From Cerasibacillus terrae (lineage in GTDB: Bacteria > Bacillota > Bacilli > Bacillales > Amphibacillaceae), in contig NZ_VDUW01000001.1 of the NCBI RefSeq assembly GCF_008039555.1, forward strand, positions 248,001-312,000: a DNA stretch of 64,000 bases, given 5' to 3'. The translations under genes and the position numbers were made by a program. The notes under the pieces were generated by a model. The model saw only the letters and a program-made list of their open reading frames with translations, did not search any database and was not told where the DNA came from. This document shows positions 56,245 to 64,000 of this stretch, piece after piece. Each line of letters begins with the position of its first letter. The first letter of the stretch is position 1.

Positions 56245-56514
56245 ATGGCTCTAACAAAAGACCGTAAAAATGAAATTATTAGTGAATACAAAATTCATGA
56301 AAATGATACTGGTTCACCAGAAGTACAAATTGCTGTACTTACAGAAGAAATTAATAATTTAAATGATCATTTACGTACCCATAAAGGTGATCATCATTCA
56401 CGCCGTGGCTTAATGAAAATGGTCGGTAAACGTCGTAATCTACTTATTTACTTAAGAAATAAAGATGTTACACGTTACCGTGATTTGATTAAAAAACTTG
56501 GTTTACGTAGATAA
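56245..56514 (+). CDS. rpsO: 30S ribosomal protein S15
   Basis: S15 binds 16S rRNA early in 30S assembly. ATG 56245, eight bases after AGGAGG, gives the standard 89 residues starting [38 protein letters not shown] is the RNA-binding core. The GTG at 56236 in frame overlaps the Shine-Dalgarno and is rejected. A strong terminator follows. Confidence 0.98.
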   Translation: MALTKDRKNEIISEYKIHENDTGSPEVQIAVLTEEINNLNDHLRTHKGDHHSRRGLMKMVGKRRNLLIYLRNKDVTRYRDLIKKLGLRR

Positions 56515-56517
56515 CAT

Positions 56518-56546
56518 AAAAAAGCAGGAGTAATCCTGCTTTTTTT
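56518..56546 (+). terminator. terminator after rpsO
   Basis: AAAGCAGGA (56521-56529) pairs with TCCTGCTTT (56534-56542), followed by a T run to 56546. Confidence 0.9.
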
Positions 56547-56633
56547 GTATATCTGTGTACATACAATTTACATTTTTAACAAATAAATATAAGATAGTAG
56601 GTAAGATAGGATTTGAAAGGAGTACTAAAATAG

Positions 56634-58751
56634 ATGACAGATCAGAAAAAAATATTTTCTACAAAAATTGCTGGCAGAACTTTTACTGTCGAAGTAGGTG
56701 AGCTAGCAAAACAAGCTAATGGTGCATGTATGATTCATTACGGGGACTCTTCCGTATTGTCTACTGTAACTGCTTCAAAAACAGCTAAGGACTTGCCGTT
56801 TTTTCCTCTAACTGTTAATTATGAAGAACGTTTATATGCTGTTGGTAAAATCCCAGGAGGTTTTATTAAGCGTGAAGGAAGACCAAGTGAAAAAGCTATT
56901 TTATCGTCACGTTTAATTGACAGACCATTACGACCACTCTTTCCTGAAGGATTTCGTAATGAAGTGCAGGTCATAAGTACTGTATTAAGTGTTGATCAGG
57001 ACTGCTCTACAGAAATTGCAGCTATGATTGGTTCCTCTATAGCTTTAAGCATATCTGATATTCCCTTTTCTGGACCAATTGCAGGGGTGCAAATTGGAAG
57101 AATTGATGGTGAATTTATTATCAATCCTACTGTGGAACAGGAAGAAAAAAGTGATTTAGAGTTAACTGTGGCTGGTACGAAAGATGGTATTAATATGGTG
57201 GAGGCAGGTGCTGAAGAAGTATCTGAAGATATAATGCTAGAAGCCATTATGTTTGGTCATGAAGAAATTAAACGAATTGTAGCTTTTCAAGAAGAAATAA
57301 TCGAAGCTGTAGGTAAGGAAAAAATGGAAGTAGAATTGTTTACTGTTGAAGATTCCCTACATACAGAAGTAAAAAATATGGCAGGACAAAGGTTAACTGA
57401 AGCCATTCAAGTACAAGAAAAGCATGCACGTGAAGAAGCGATAGAACAGGTGAAAGAAGAAGTTGTCGCCTCCTATGAAGAAAAAGCAGAAGAACAACCA
57501 GAAATCATTAGCCAAGTGAAAGTGGTTTTAGACCAGCTAATAAAAGAGGAAGTTCGTCGCTTAATCACAAAAGAGAAAGTACGTCCAGATGGGCGAAACC
57601 CAGAAGAAATCCGTCCGTTGTCATCACGTGTTGGCCTTCTTTCAAGAACACATGGTTCAGGCTTGTTTACACGTGGACAAACCCAAGTCTTAAGTATTTG
57701 TACGCTCGGTGCGTTAGGGGATGTACAAATTTTAGATGGACTAGATTTAGAAGAATCCAAACGTTTTATGCATCATTATAACTTCCCACATTTTAGTGTA
57801 GGGGAAACAGGACCAATCCGAGGACCAGGTCGTCGTGAAATTGGACATGGTGCCTTAGGTGAACGAGCATTAGAATATGTTATTCCAGATGAAAAAGATT
57901 TTCCATACACCATTCGACTTGTTTCAGAAGTGTTAGAATCAAATGGATCCAGTTCACAGGCTAGTATTTGTGGAAGTACATTAGCTATGATGGATGCAGG
58001 AATTCCTATTAAAGCGCCTGTAGCAGGTATTGCGATGGGACTTGTGAAAGACGAAGAAGATTATACCATATTGACAGATATCCAAGGTATGGAAGATGCA
58101 CTTGGAGATATGGACTTTAAAGTTGCAGGTACAGAAAAAGGAATTACCGCATTACAAATGGATATTAAAATTGCAGGCTTATCAAGAGATATTTTAGCTG
58201 AAGCATTAACACAGGCGAAAAGCGGCCGGATGCATATATTGAATTCAATGCTTGAAACAATTGGGCAACCACGAACAGATTTATCACCATATGCACCTAA
58301 GATTTTAACTATGAAAATCAAACCAGATAAAATCCGTGATGTGATTGGGCCAAGTGGAAAACAAATCAATCAGATTATTGACGAAACCGGAGTTAAAATT
58401 GATATTGAACAAAATGGGGATATTTTTATTTCCTCAGAGGATTCTACAATGAATGACAAAGCGAAAAAAATCATTGAAGATATTGTTCGTGAAGTAGAAG
58501 TGGGCGAATTATATCTAGGAAAAGTGAAGCGAATTGAAAAATTTGGCGCTTTTGTAGAGCTTTTCAAAGGAAAAGACGGGCTAGTCCATATTTCTGAACT
58601 AGATATTAAACGTACAAACAAAGTAGAAGATGTTGTTAAACTTGGTGATGAAATTATGGTGAAAGTAATTGAAATTGATTCACAAGGACGTATTAATCTC
58701 TCCCGAAAAGCTATATTAAAAGAGCAAGAAAAAGAAGCTAAATCAAAATGA
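56634..58751 (+). CDS. pnp: polyribonucleotide nucleotidyltransferase (PNPase)
   Basis: PNPase degrades RNA 3' to 5' with phosphate. It has 705 residues. The two RNase PH domains are visible: the first from [19 protein letters not shown]; the second (about 310-545) with [36 protein letters not shown] and [13 protein letters not shown]. The KH domain contains [20 protein letters not shown] near 565, and the S1 domain [19 protein letters not shown] near 640. Start ATG 56634 after AAAGGAG. Confidence 0.98.
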   Translation: MTDQKKIFSTKIAGRTFTVEVGELAKQANGACMIHYGDSSVLSTVTASKTAKDLPFFPLTVNYEERLYAVGKIPGGFIKREGRPSEKAILSSRLIDRPLRPLFPEGFRNEVQVISTVLSVDQDCSTEIAAMIGSSIALSISDIPFSGPIAGVQIGRIDGEFIINPTVEQEEKSDLELTVAGTKDGINMVEAGAEEVSEDIMLEAIMFGHEEIKRIVAFQEEIIEAVGKEKMEVELFTVEDSLHTEVKNMAGQRLTEAIQVQEKHAREEAIEQVKEEVVASYEEKAEEQPEIISQVKVVLDQLIKEEVRRLITKEKVRPDGRNPEEIRPLSSRVGLLSRTHGSGLFTRGQTQVLSICTLGALGDVQILDGLDLEESKRFMHHYNFPHFSVGETGPIRGPGRREIGHGALGERALEYVIPDEKDFPYTIRLVSEVLESNGSSSQASICGSTLAMMDAGIPIKAPVAGIAMGLVKDEEDYTILTDIQGMEDALGDMDFKVAGTEKGITALQMDIKIAGLSRDILAEALTQAKSGRMHILNSMLETIGQPRTDLSPYAPKILTMKIKPDKIRDVIGPSGKQINQIIDETGVKIDIEQNGDIFISSEDSTMNDKAKKIIEDIVREVEVGELYLGKVKRIEKFGAFVELFKGKDGLVHISELDIKRTNKVEDVVKLGDEIMVKVIEIDSQGRINLSRKAILKEQEKEAKSK

Positions 58752-58768
58752 TATAATAAATATAACGA

Positions 58769-58795
58769 AGAAGCTGGAAAACCAGTTTCTTTTTT
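58769..58795 (+). terminator. terminator after pnp
   Basis: AGAAGCTGG (58769-58777) pairs with CCAGTTTCT (58782-58790, one wobble), followed by TTTTT. Confidence 0.85.
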
Positions 58796-58895
58796 ATTTA
58801 TTGTAAAAAATATCAAAGGTTGTATTTGATTAATAAGATGAATAAAACATATCAGAACCCCATATTCATATAAATAAATGAAAGGGGGACAAGAT

Positions 58896-59843
58896 ATGTA
58901 TCGACTTCGTAAATATATACATGTTATTGTGTTTGTGCTATTAGTTGCATTTACGTGGAATATTCATTATAATCCATTTGTTGGCAATTATTTACAAAAT
59001 TATGCATTAGAAGTATCAAAAGATGGCAACTTGCTTTATGAGGAAATTAAACAAAAAAGTGAACAATTTAATGAGGAACCAGAAGATGCTTATATTGACC
59101 GGGTCTGGAAAAAAACACCTGGAAGAAATGGAATCCGTGTAAATGTGAAAGAATCATATGAAAAAATGAAAAAAAGCGGTACATTTAATGATACTGATCT
59201 TGTTTTTGAAGAGATTTCCCCAGATGTATCTCTAAGTGACTTAAAAGCAACACCTATTTACCGTGGTCATCCAAAAAAGAAAATGGTTGCACTTTTGATT
59301 AATGTATCCTGGGGAACAGAGCATCTGCCAAAAATTTTACATATCTTAAAAAAACAAAATATAAAGGCCACATTTTTCTTGGAGGGAAAATGGGCAAAAG
59401 AAAATGTAGATTTTGTAAAAATGATTGATGAAGAAGGCCATACAATTGGAAACCACGCATATAACCATCCAGACATGGCAAAACTTTCAAATCATGAAAT
59501 AAAGGATCAAATCGAACAAACAAATGAAATCATTAAAGCAATTATCGAGAAAGATATTAGCTGGTTTGCGCCCCCAAGTGGGAGTTTTTCTGAAGAAGTC
59601 GTTAAAATGGCAGATAACTTACAAATGGAAACAATTCTATGGACAGTTGATACAATTGATTGGAAGAAACCATCCGTTTCTGTTATGCTAAATCGCGTGA
59701 CAAAAAATATTCATCCAGGTGCAACGATTTTGATGCATCCTACACCGGTGATTGCAAATGGATTAAATGAATTAATCACACAGATAAAAGAAAAAGGTTA
59801 TAGAATTGGGTCGATTGATCAATTACTATCCGAAAAAAGATAA
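58896..59843 (+). CDS. ylxY: polysaccharide deacetylase-like protein YlxY
   Basis: This is a membrane-anchored NodB-fold protein. ATG 58896, eight bases after AAAGGGGG, gives 315 residues. One N-terminal hydrophobic segment (YIHVIVFVLLVAFTW) acts as signal anchor. The NodB domain (about 130-310) has the zinc motif GNHAYNHPD and the later motifs WFAPPSGSF, LWTVDTIDW and ILMHPTP. The first motif, usually TFDDG with the catalytic and metal aspartates, reads INVSWGTE here. B. subtilis YlxY is similarly altered, so deacetylase activity is doubtful. It lies between pnp and mlpA as usual. Confidence 0.9.
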   Translation: MYRLRKYIHVIVFVLLVAFTWNIHYNPFVGNYLQNYALEVSKDGNLLYEEIKQKSEQFNEEPEDAYIDRVWKKTPGRNGIRVNVKESYEKMKKSGTFNDTDLVFEEISPDVSLSDLKATPIYRGHPKKKMVALLINVSWGTEHLPKILHILKKQNIKATFFLEGKWAKENVDFVKMIDEEGHTIGNHAYNHPDMAKLSNHEIKDQIEQTNEIIKAIIEKDISWFAPPSGSFSEEVVKMADNLQMETILWTVDTIDWKKPSVSVMLNRVTKNIHPGATILMHPTPVIANGLNELITQIKEKGYRIGSIDQLLSEKR

Positions 59844-59869
59844 ATATAAAATTTCAGGGGGACATCTAT

Positions 59870-61087
59870 TTGATTGAAAAACACGTATGTAAAAATGGAC
59901 TTCGTATTGTGTCAGAGCATATACCGACTGTTCGTTCTGTAACAATTGGTATATGGGTTTTAGCAGGTTCAAGAAATGAGACAGAACAAAATAATGGTAT
60001 TTCTCACTTTTTAGAACATATGTTTTTTAAAGGCACAAAAACAAAATCTGCTCAAGATATTGCAGAAGCATATGATTCCATTGGCGGTCATATTAATGCT
60101 TTTACATCTAAAGAGTATACATGTTATTATGCGAAAGTACTTGATAACCATAAAGAATATGCACTTGATTTATTAGCAGATATGTTTTTTAATTCAACCT
60201 ATGAGTCCGATGAAATGGCAAAAGAAAAAAAGGTTGTCTTAGAAGAAATTAAAATGTATGATGATACGCCGGATGATATTGTTCATGATATGCTTGCACA
60301 TGCTTCATTTGGTGAACATGCATTAGGGTATCCGATTTTAGGCACAAAGAAACATCTTGATTCTTTTTCGGATTCAACTTTACGTGATTATATGGAAAAT
60401 TACTATACACCTGAAAATATTGTGATATCTATTGCTGGAAATATAGATGATTCATTCATACAATTGATTGAGCGTTCATTTGGATCTTTTAAAACAAAAG
60501 GAAAAAGAGAAAAAATAGTATCTCCTTTATTTCATACGAATCATATACAAAAAGTGAAAGAAACGGAGCAGGCACATTTATGCTTAGGTTTCAAGGGCTT
60601 ACCTGTCCATAATGACAATATTTTCAGTATGGTTATTTTAAATAATATATTAGGTGGTAGTATGAGTTCAAGGTTATTCCAACAAGTAAGGGAACAACAA
60701 GGGCTTGCTTATTCTGTATTCTCATATCACTCATCCTTTTTAGATACAGGCTTATTAACGATTTATGCAGGAACCGGGAAAAAACAACTTACTTTGTTAA
60801 AGGATACGATTTTGGCTACCATTCATCAACTCATTGAAAAGGGAATAACAGATAAGGAATTAAAAAATAGTAAGGAACAATTAAAAGGAAATATGGTATT
60901 AGGGTTGGAAAGTACAAGCAGTCGGATGAGTCGAAATGGTCGAAATGAATTATTATTAAATCGTCATCGAAATTTAGATGAAATGGTTCACGCTATTGAT
61001 GCAGTGACACATGAACAAATTCGTTTCGTTATTGACAATGTATTTAATCAAGATTACTCTTCTGCTTTGGTATCGCCGGAAAAATAG
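59870..61087 (+). CDS. mlpA: M16 family zinc peptidase MlpA
   Basis: This is a pitrilysin-type (M16B) metallopeptidase of 405 residues. The inverted zinc motif HFLEH lies near residues 46-50 in NGISHFLEHMFFKGT, with the distal Glu in KKVVLEEIKMYDD. The C-terminal half has SSRLFQQVREQQGLAYSVFS, the substrate-chamber arginine/tyrosine segment. The start is TTG 59870 after CAGGGGGA. In B. subtilis MlpA has been linked to control of protease (aprE) expression. A terminator follows directly. Confidence 0.95.
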   Translation: MIEKHVCKNGLRIVSEHIPTVRSVTIGIWVLAGSRNETEQNNGISHFLEHMFFKGTKTKSAQDIAEAYDSIGGHINAFTSKEYTCYYAKVLDNHKEYALDLLADMFFNSTYESDEMAKEKKVVLEEIKMYDDTPDDIVHDMLAHASFGEHALGYPILGTKKHLDSFSDSTLRDYMENYYTPENIVISIAGNIDDSFIQLIERSFGSFKTKGKREKIVSPLFHTNHIQKVKETEQAHLCLGFKGLPVHNDNIFSMVILNNILGGSMSSRLFQQVREQQGLAYSVFSYHSSFLDTGLLTIYAGTGKKQLTLLKDTILATIHQLIEKGITDKELKNSKEQLKGNMVLGLESTSSRMSRNGRNELLLNRHRNLDEMVHAIDAVTHEQIRFVIDNVFNQDYSSALVSPEK

Positions 61088-61117
61088 CCTATGTTTTGAA
61101 CATAGGCTATTTTTTTA
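61081..61117 (+). terminator. terminator after mlpA
   Basis: AAAATAGCCTATG (61081-61093) and CATAGGCTATTTT (61101-61113) are exact complements, followed by a T run. The left arm overlaps the stop codon of mlpA. Confidence 0.9.
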
Positions 61118-61160
61118 TGCATATATATATGATAAATATACGTTTAAAAAGGAGGATCCT

Positions 61161-61394
61161 ATGAGATACAAAGATATTAGTGGAAAAGAAATTGTTAATA
61201 TTCACTATGGAACGAGGTTAGGTATTCTGGGACAGACTGATTTAGAAATCGATCCACGTACAGGTAAAATTCATGCCTTTATTATTCCGGACTATAAATG
61301 GTTTGGCTTAAAAAAAGACGGAGAAGAAACAAAAATTCGTTGGGATGATATTAAAAAAATTGGCGAGGATATGATTATGGTAGATATGGAATAA
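61161..61394 (+). CDS. ymxH: YlmC/YmxH family PRC-barrel protein
   Basis: This 77-residue protein of the YlmC/YmxH group has a single PRC-barrel-like beta domain: MRYKDISGKEIVNIHYGTRL, LGQTDLEIDPRTGKIHAFII and IRWDDIKKIGEDMIMVDM. The frame is open from 61011, but ATG 61161, six bases after GGAGG and after the mlpA terminator, is the real start. The family is often annotated as sporulation-linked. In B. subtilis the spoVF and dap genes follow; here they are absent. Confidence 0.9.
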   Translation: MRYKDISGKEIVNIHYGTRLGILGQTDLEIDPRTGKIHAFIIPDYKWFGLKKDGEETKIRWDDIKKIGEDMIMVDME

Positions 61395-61566
61395 TTTTAA
61401 TGTTTTCAGAATGGAGAATAGATATACGTAGAAATCTATATGGTAACAAAAACAGGAATGAAATGATATTTAATCTAAAAGTGTGATTAAAATCGATATA
61501 TCCCCTTTTTAAATGAAGATATTTGTTGAAAATTTGACACAAATGTATTCCAAAAAGTAAAATATA

Positions 61567-61575
61567 TGGTATAAT
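61567..61575 (+). promoter_or_regulatory. extended -10 promoter of the acyl-CoA synthetase gene
   Basis: TGG followed by TATAAT (61570-61575), 39 bases before the gene. No good -35 lies at 16-18 bases; a TTGACA at 61534 is 30 bases away and cannot be its partner. The remainder of 61395-61566 shows no gene. Confidence 0.5.
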
Positions 61576-61614
61576 TTTGATAATTCTTATTTTTTGTAGA
61601 GGGGGAAACAATAG

Positions 61615-63171
61615 ATGTCTTTAATTCTGACAGAGTTTTTAGACCGAGCTGTACATTTATATGGAAAAAAGCCTGCAATTATTGATGAATATGGTACAAG
61701 ATATACTTACGAAGATATAAACAAGCGTGTTAATAGCCTTTCATATGGATTATCGTCTCTTGATGTTCAAAAAGGGGACAGAGTAGCATATTTAGCACCA
61801 AACACATTGGAAATGTATGAAGGATTTTACGGGATTTTTCAAGTTGGTGGAATTATGGTTTCATTAAATACGAGGCTGTTGCCAAGTGATTATGTTTATA
61901 TTTTAAATCACAGTGAAAGTAAAGTATTATTTGTTGATCATGAGTTAGTACATTTAATTGAACCAGTTCGTGATCAACTGAAAACAATAGAAAAAATTAT
62001 TGTACATGGACTGACTGAAAATGAAAACGATCTCATTTCATACGATGAGTGGCTTAAAACTTATCCATCAACAACTTTTCCACGTGTGCTTTTAAGTGAA
62101 AATGATGTGAGTACATTGTTGTATACAAGCGGAACAACTGGGAATCCAAAAGGAGTTATGTTAACCCATCGAAATAATTATTTGCATGCATTATCAGCAA
62201 TGCACCATTTACGTGTGAGTGACCGAGACGTATTGATGCATATTTTACCTATGTTTCACGTAAATGGATGGGGTTCGCCATTTTACTATACAGCAAATGG
62301 TTCTACACAAGTCATGCAGAAAAAAGTAGACCCAAAAGTAATCTTAGAGAAGATGGAAAAGTATGGAGTAACTGTCATGCATATGGCCCCAACTGTACTA
62401 CAATCGATTATGGATAATTATGAGAATGTTAAACCGAAGATTGAACAAAACGTGCGAATCGTTGTTGCAGGAGCTGCACCACCAAAGGCGTTTATTAAAC
62501 AGTTGGAAGAAGATATTGGATGGGAGTTTTATCAAGTATATGGAATGACAGAATCATCACCATTAACACTTGCATCATATATTTCTTCAGAAGATGATGG
62601 TGTAGATGATGATGAATACTATGAAATGAAAGTAAAAACAGGTTATGAAATGATAGGATCACAAGTTCGAGTTGTTGATGAATTAGGTAATGATGTGGAG
62701 AAAGATGGAAAAGAAGTTGGTGAAATAATTGTTAAAGGGCCAGGAGTGATGAAGGGTTATTGGAAAGATGAAGAACAAACAAATGCAACAATTATTGATG
62801 GTTGGCTTCATACTGGTGATATGGGAACAATGGATGAAGACAGACGCATAAGAGTAGTTGATCGAAAGAAAGATATTATCATTAGTGGTGGAGAAAACAT
62901 TTCCTCTATTGAAATTGAAAATGTTTTATACGATCACCCAGCAGTTCAAGAAGTAGCAGTTATTGCGACTCCACATGAAAAATGGGGTGAAACACCACAT
63001 GCAGTTGTTGTTTTACGCAGTGGTCATGAGGTGACAGAGCAACAATTAATTGACTTTACAAGAGAACATTTAGCTCATTTTAAATGTCCACGGATGGTGA
63101 CAATTATGGATGAATTACCAAAAACAGCGAGCGGGAAAATCTTGAAAGTTCAGTTAAGAGAATATGTCTAA
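61615..63171 (+). CDS. AMP-forming acyl-CoA synthetase
   Basis: This adenylate-forming enzyme activates a carboxylic acid as acyl-AMP and then acyl-CoA. It has 518 residues. Motifs are the P-loop-like LLYTSGTTGNPKGVMLTH near residue 167, VYGMTESSPLTLAS, DGWLHTGDMG, VDRKKDIIISGGENISSIEIE and the catalytic Lys in PKTASGKILKVQL. LPMFHVNGWGSPF is typical of the medium/long-chain fatty acid and plant acyl-activating group. The exact substrate cannot be told; fatty acid is the best guess. It stands alone after ymxH, where spoVF/dap genes lie in B. subtilis. Confidence 0.88.
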   Translation: MSLILTEFLDRAVHLYGKKPAIIDEYGTRYTYEDINKRVNSLSYGLSSLDVQKGDRVAYLAPNTLEMYEGFYGIFQVGGIMVSLNTRLLPSDYVYILNHSESKVLFVDHELVHLIEPVRDQLKTIEKIIVHGLTENENDLISYDEWLKTYPSTTFPRVLLSENDVSTLLYTSGTTGNPKGVMLTHRNNYLHALSAMHHLRVSDRDVLMHILPMFHVNGWGSPFYYTANGSTQVMQKKVDPKVILEKMEKYGVTVMHMAPTVLQSIMDNYENVKPKIEQNVRIVVAGAAPPKAFIKQLEEDIGWEFYQVYGMTESSPLTLASYISSEDDGVDDDEYYEMKVKTGYEMIGSQVRVVDELGNDVEKDGKEVGEIIVKGPGVMKGYWKDEEQTNATIIDGWLHTGDMGTMDEDRRIRVVDRKKDIIISGGENISSIEIENVLYDHPAVQEVAVIATPHEKWGETPHAVVVLRSGHEVTEQQLIDFTREHLAHFKCPRMVTIMDELPKTASGKILKVQLREYV

Positions 63172-63250
63172 ATATATTATAAAGCATCTTTGGGCAAGCT
63201 TTATTTGCATCCTACTAGATTGATAAAAAGTCATACTATGATGGATAGTA

Positions 63251-63293
63251 AAAACATCGGTTACTAATAAAAATCATCAGTAACCGATGTTTT
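63251..63293. terminator. bidirectional terminator between ligase and ilvE
   Basis: AAAACATCGGTTACT (63251-63265) and AGTAACCGATGTTTT (63279-63293) are perfect complements with A/T runs on both sides, serving the two convergent genes. Confidence 0.9.
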
Positions 63294-63300
63294 ATATTGT

Positions 63301-64000
63301 TTATTTAATGAGTGCTTTATCAACATATTCACTCCATCCAAAAGGATCTTTCGTTTTTCCGTATTGGATATCTGTTATTGTATCGTATAATCTTTTGGAC
63401 AGTTCCCCTGTCTTTCCTTGATTAATCGTTATTTTCTCATCGTTCCAGACAAGTGAGCCAATTGGTGAGATGACGGCAGCGGTTCCCGTACCAAACGCCT
63501 CTTCAAGTATGCCATTATGAAATGCTTCGATTAGTTCCTTTATAGTAATTTTACTCTCCGTTACTTTAAAGCCCCAATGTTTTAATAATTTAATAGCTGA
63601 ATCTCTTGTAACTCCTGGTAAAATACTCCCTGTTAAAGCAGGTGTAATGATTTCACCATTTATTTTAAAAAATACATTCATACTACCGACTTCTTCAATA
63701 TACTTTTTTTCTACAGCATCAAGCCATAAAACTTGAGCATATCCATTTCTTTCAGCAATTTCTTGAGCTTTAAGACTGGATGCATAGTTACCACCTGTTT
63801 TAGCTTCACCTGTTCCACCAACAACAGCCCGAACATATTCATTTTCCACCAAAATTTCTACTGGATTAACTCCTTCTTTATAATACGAACCCACAGGCGA
63901 CAAAATAACAATGAATTGATACTGTTGTGATGAAGCTACACCTAAATATGGTTCTGTTGAGATGATAAATGGACGGATGTAAAGTGATGTTCCTTGTTTG
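63301..64000 (-). CDS. ilvE: branched-chain amino acid aminotransferase, C-terminal part
   Basis: This PLP enzyme (fold type IV) transaminates valine, leucine and isoleucine. The frame on the minus strand runs without stop from the window edge to the TAA at 63301-63303, so the N-terminal third, including the catalytic Lys, lies outside. Visible are SLYIRPFIISTEPYLGVASS, VGGTGEAKTGGNYASSLKAQ with the cofactor contacts, VLWLDAVEKKYIEEVGSMN and LPGVTRDSAIKLL, then EAFGTGTAAVISPIGSL. About 232 residues are seen. It is the only minus-strand gene here. Confidence 0.95.
   Translation of the reverse strand, partial: KQGTSLYIRPFIISTEPYLGVASSQQYQFIVILSPVGSYYKEGVNPVEILVENEYVRAVVGGTGEAKTGGNYASSLKAQEIAERNGYAQVLWLDAVEKKYIEEVGSMNVFFKINGEIITPALTGSILPGVTRDSAIKLLKHWGFKVTESKITIKELIEAFHNGILEEAFGTGTAAVISPIGSLVWNDEKITINQGKTGELSKRLYDTITDIQYGKTKDPFGWSEYVDKALIK

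Noticed and set aside
61534-61539. TTGACA upstream of the acyl-CoA synthetase gene
   Set aside because: 30 bases from TATAAT, outside any workable spacer.

Overview
The window is a core-chromosome segment of a low-GC Firmicute of the family Bacillaceae, probably from the Oceanobacillus/Virgibacillus-like side. The protein sequences and gene order match the Bacillus subtilis ylqGH-sucCD-topA-codY-fla/che-rpsB-polC-nusA-infB-pnp chromosome arm almost gene for gene. Base composition is AT-rich throughout. All genes lie on the + strand except the last one, a branched-chain aminotransferase. I saw no mobile element, phage, CRISPR array, rRNA or tRNA.

Layout. 1-750: end of a ylqG-like gene and ylqH (a free FlhB C-terminal domain). 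864-2974: succinyl-CoA synthetase. 3046-6186: dprA and topA. 6551-10248: xerC-hslV-hslU-codY. 10725-37758: a complete fla/che operon from flgB to sigD and swrB, encoding rod, hook, MS ring, switch, the type III export apparatus with its ATPase, FlhF/FlhG, chemotaxis proteins and sigma-D. 37956-41100: rpsB, tsf, pyrH, frr. 41371-44320: uppS, cdsA, rseP. 44527-48816: polC. 49125-56059: rimP-nusA-rnpM-ylxQ-infB-ylxP-rbfA-truB-ribF. 56245-61394: rpsO, pnp, ylxY, mlpA, ymxH. 61615-63171: an acyl-CoA synthetase. 63301-64000 (minus): ilvE, cut by the window end.

Against this synteny several genes expected from B. subtilis order are absent: trmFO between topA and xerC, dxr between cdsA and rseP, proS between rseP and polC, and the spoVF/dap cluster after ymxH. 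Between sigD and swrB lies an open but start-less fragment (37098-37310) whose first half reads as the DUF342/FapA family. It appears to be the remnant of a deleted fapA gene.

The most interesting points are small-scale. The CheB receiver domain has lost both acidic-pocket aspartates. A perfect 12-bp hairpin separates a strong Shine-Dalgarno sequence from the swrD start codon. A terminator-like hairpin lies between the likely fla/che promoters and flgB. HslV lacks the N-terminal serine known from B. subtilis. The rimP-nusA-infB leader holds a 28-nt perfect palindrome followed by an attenuator-like stem. Structured leaders precede rpsB, rpsO and truB. I did not find a wholly new multi-gene system; this is mostly conserved core genome with local lineage-specific changes.
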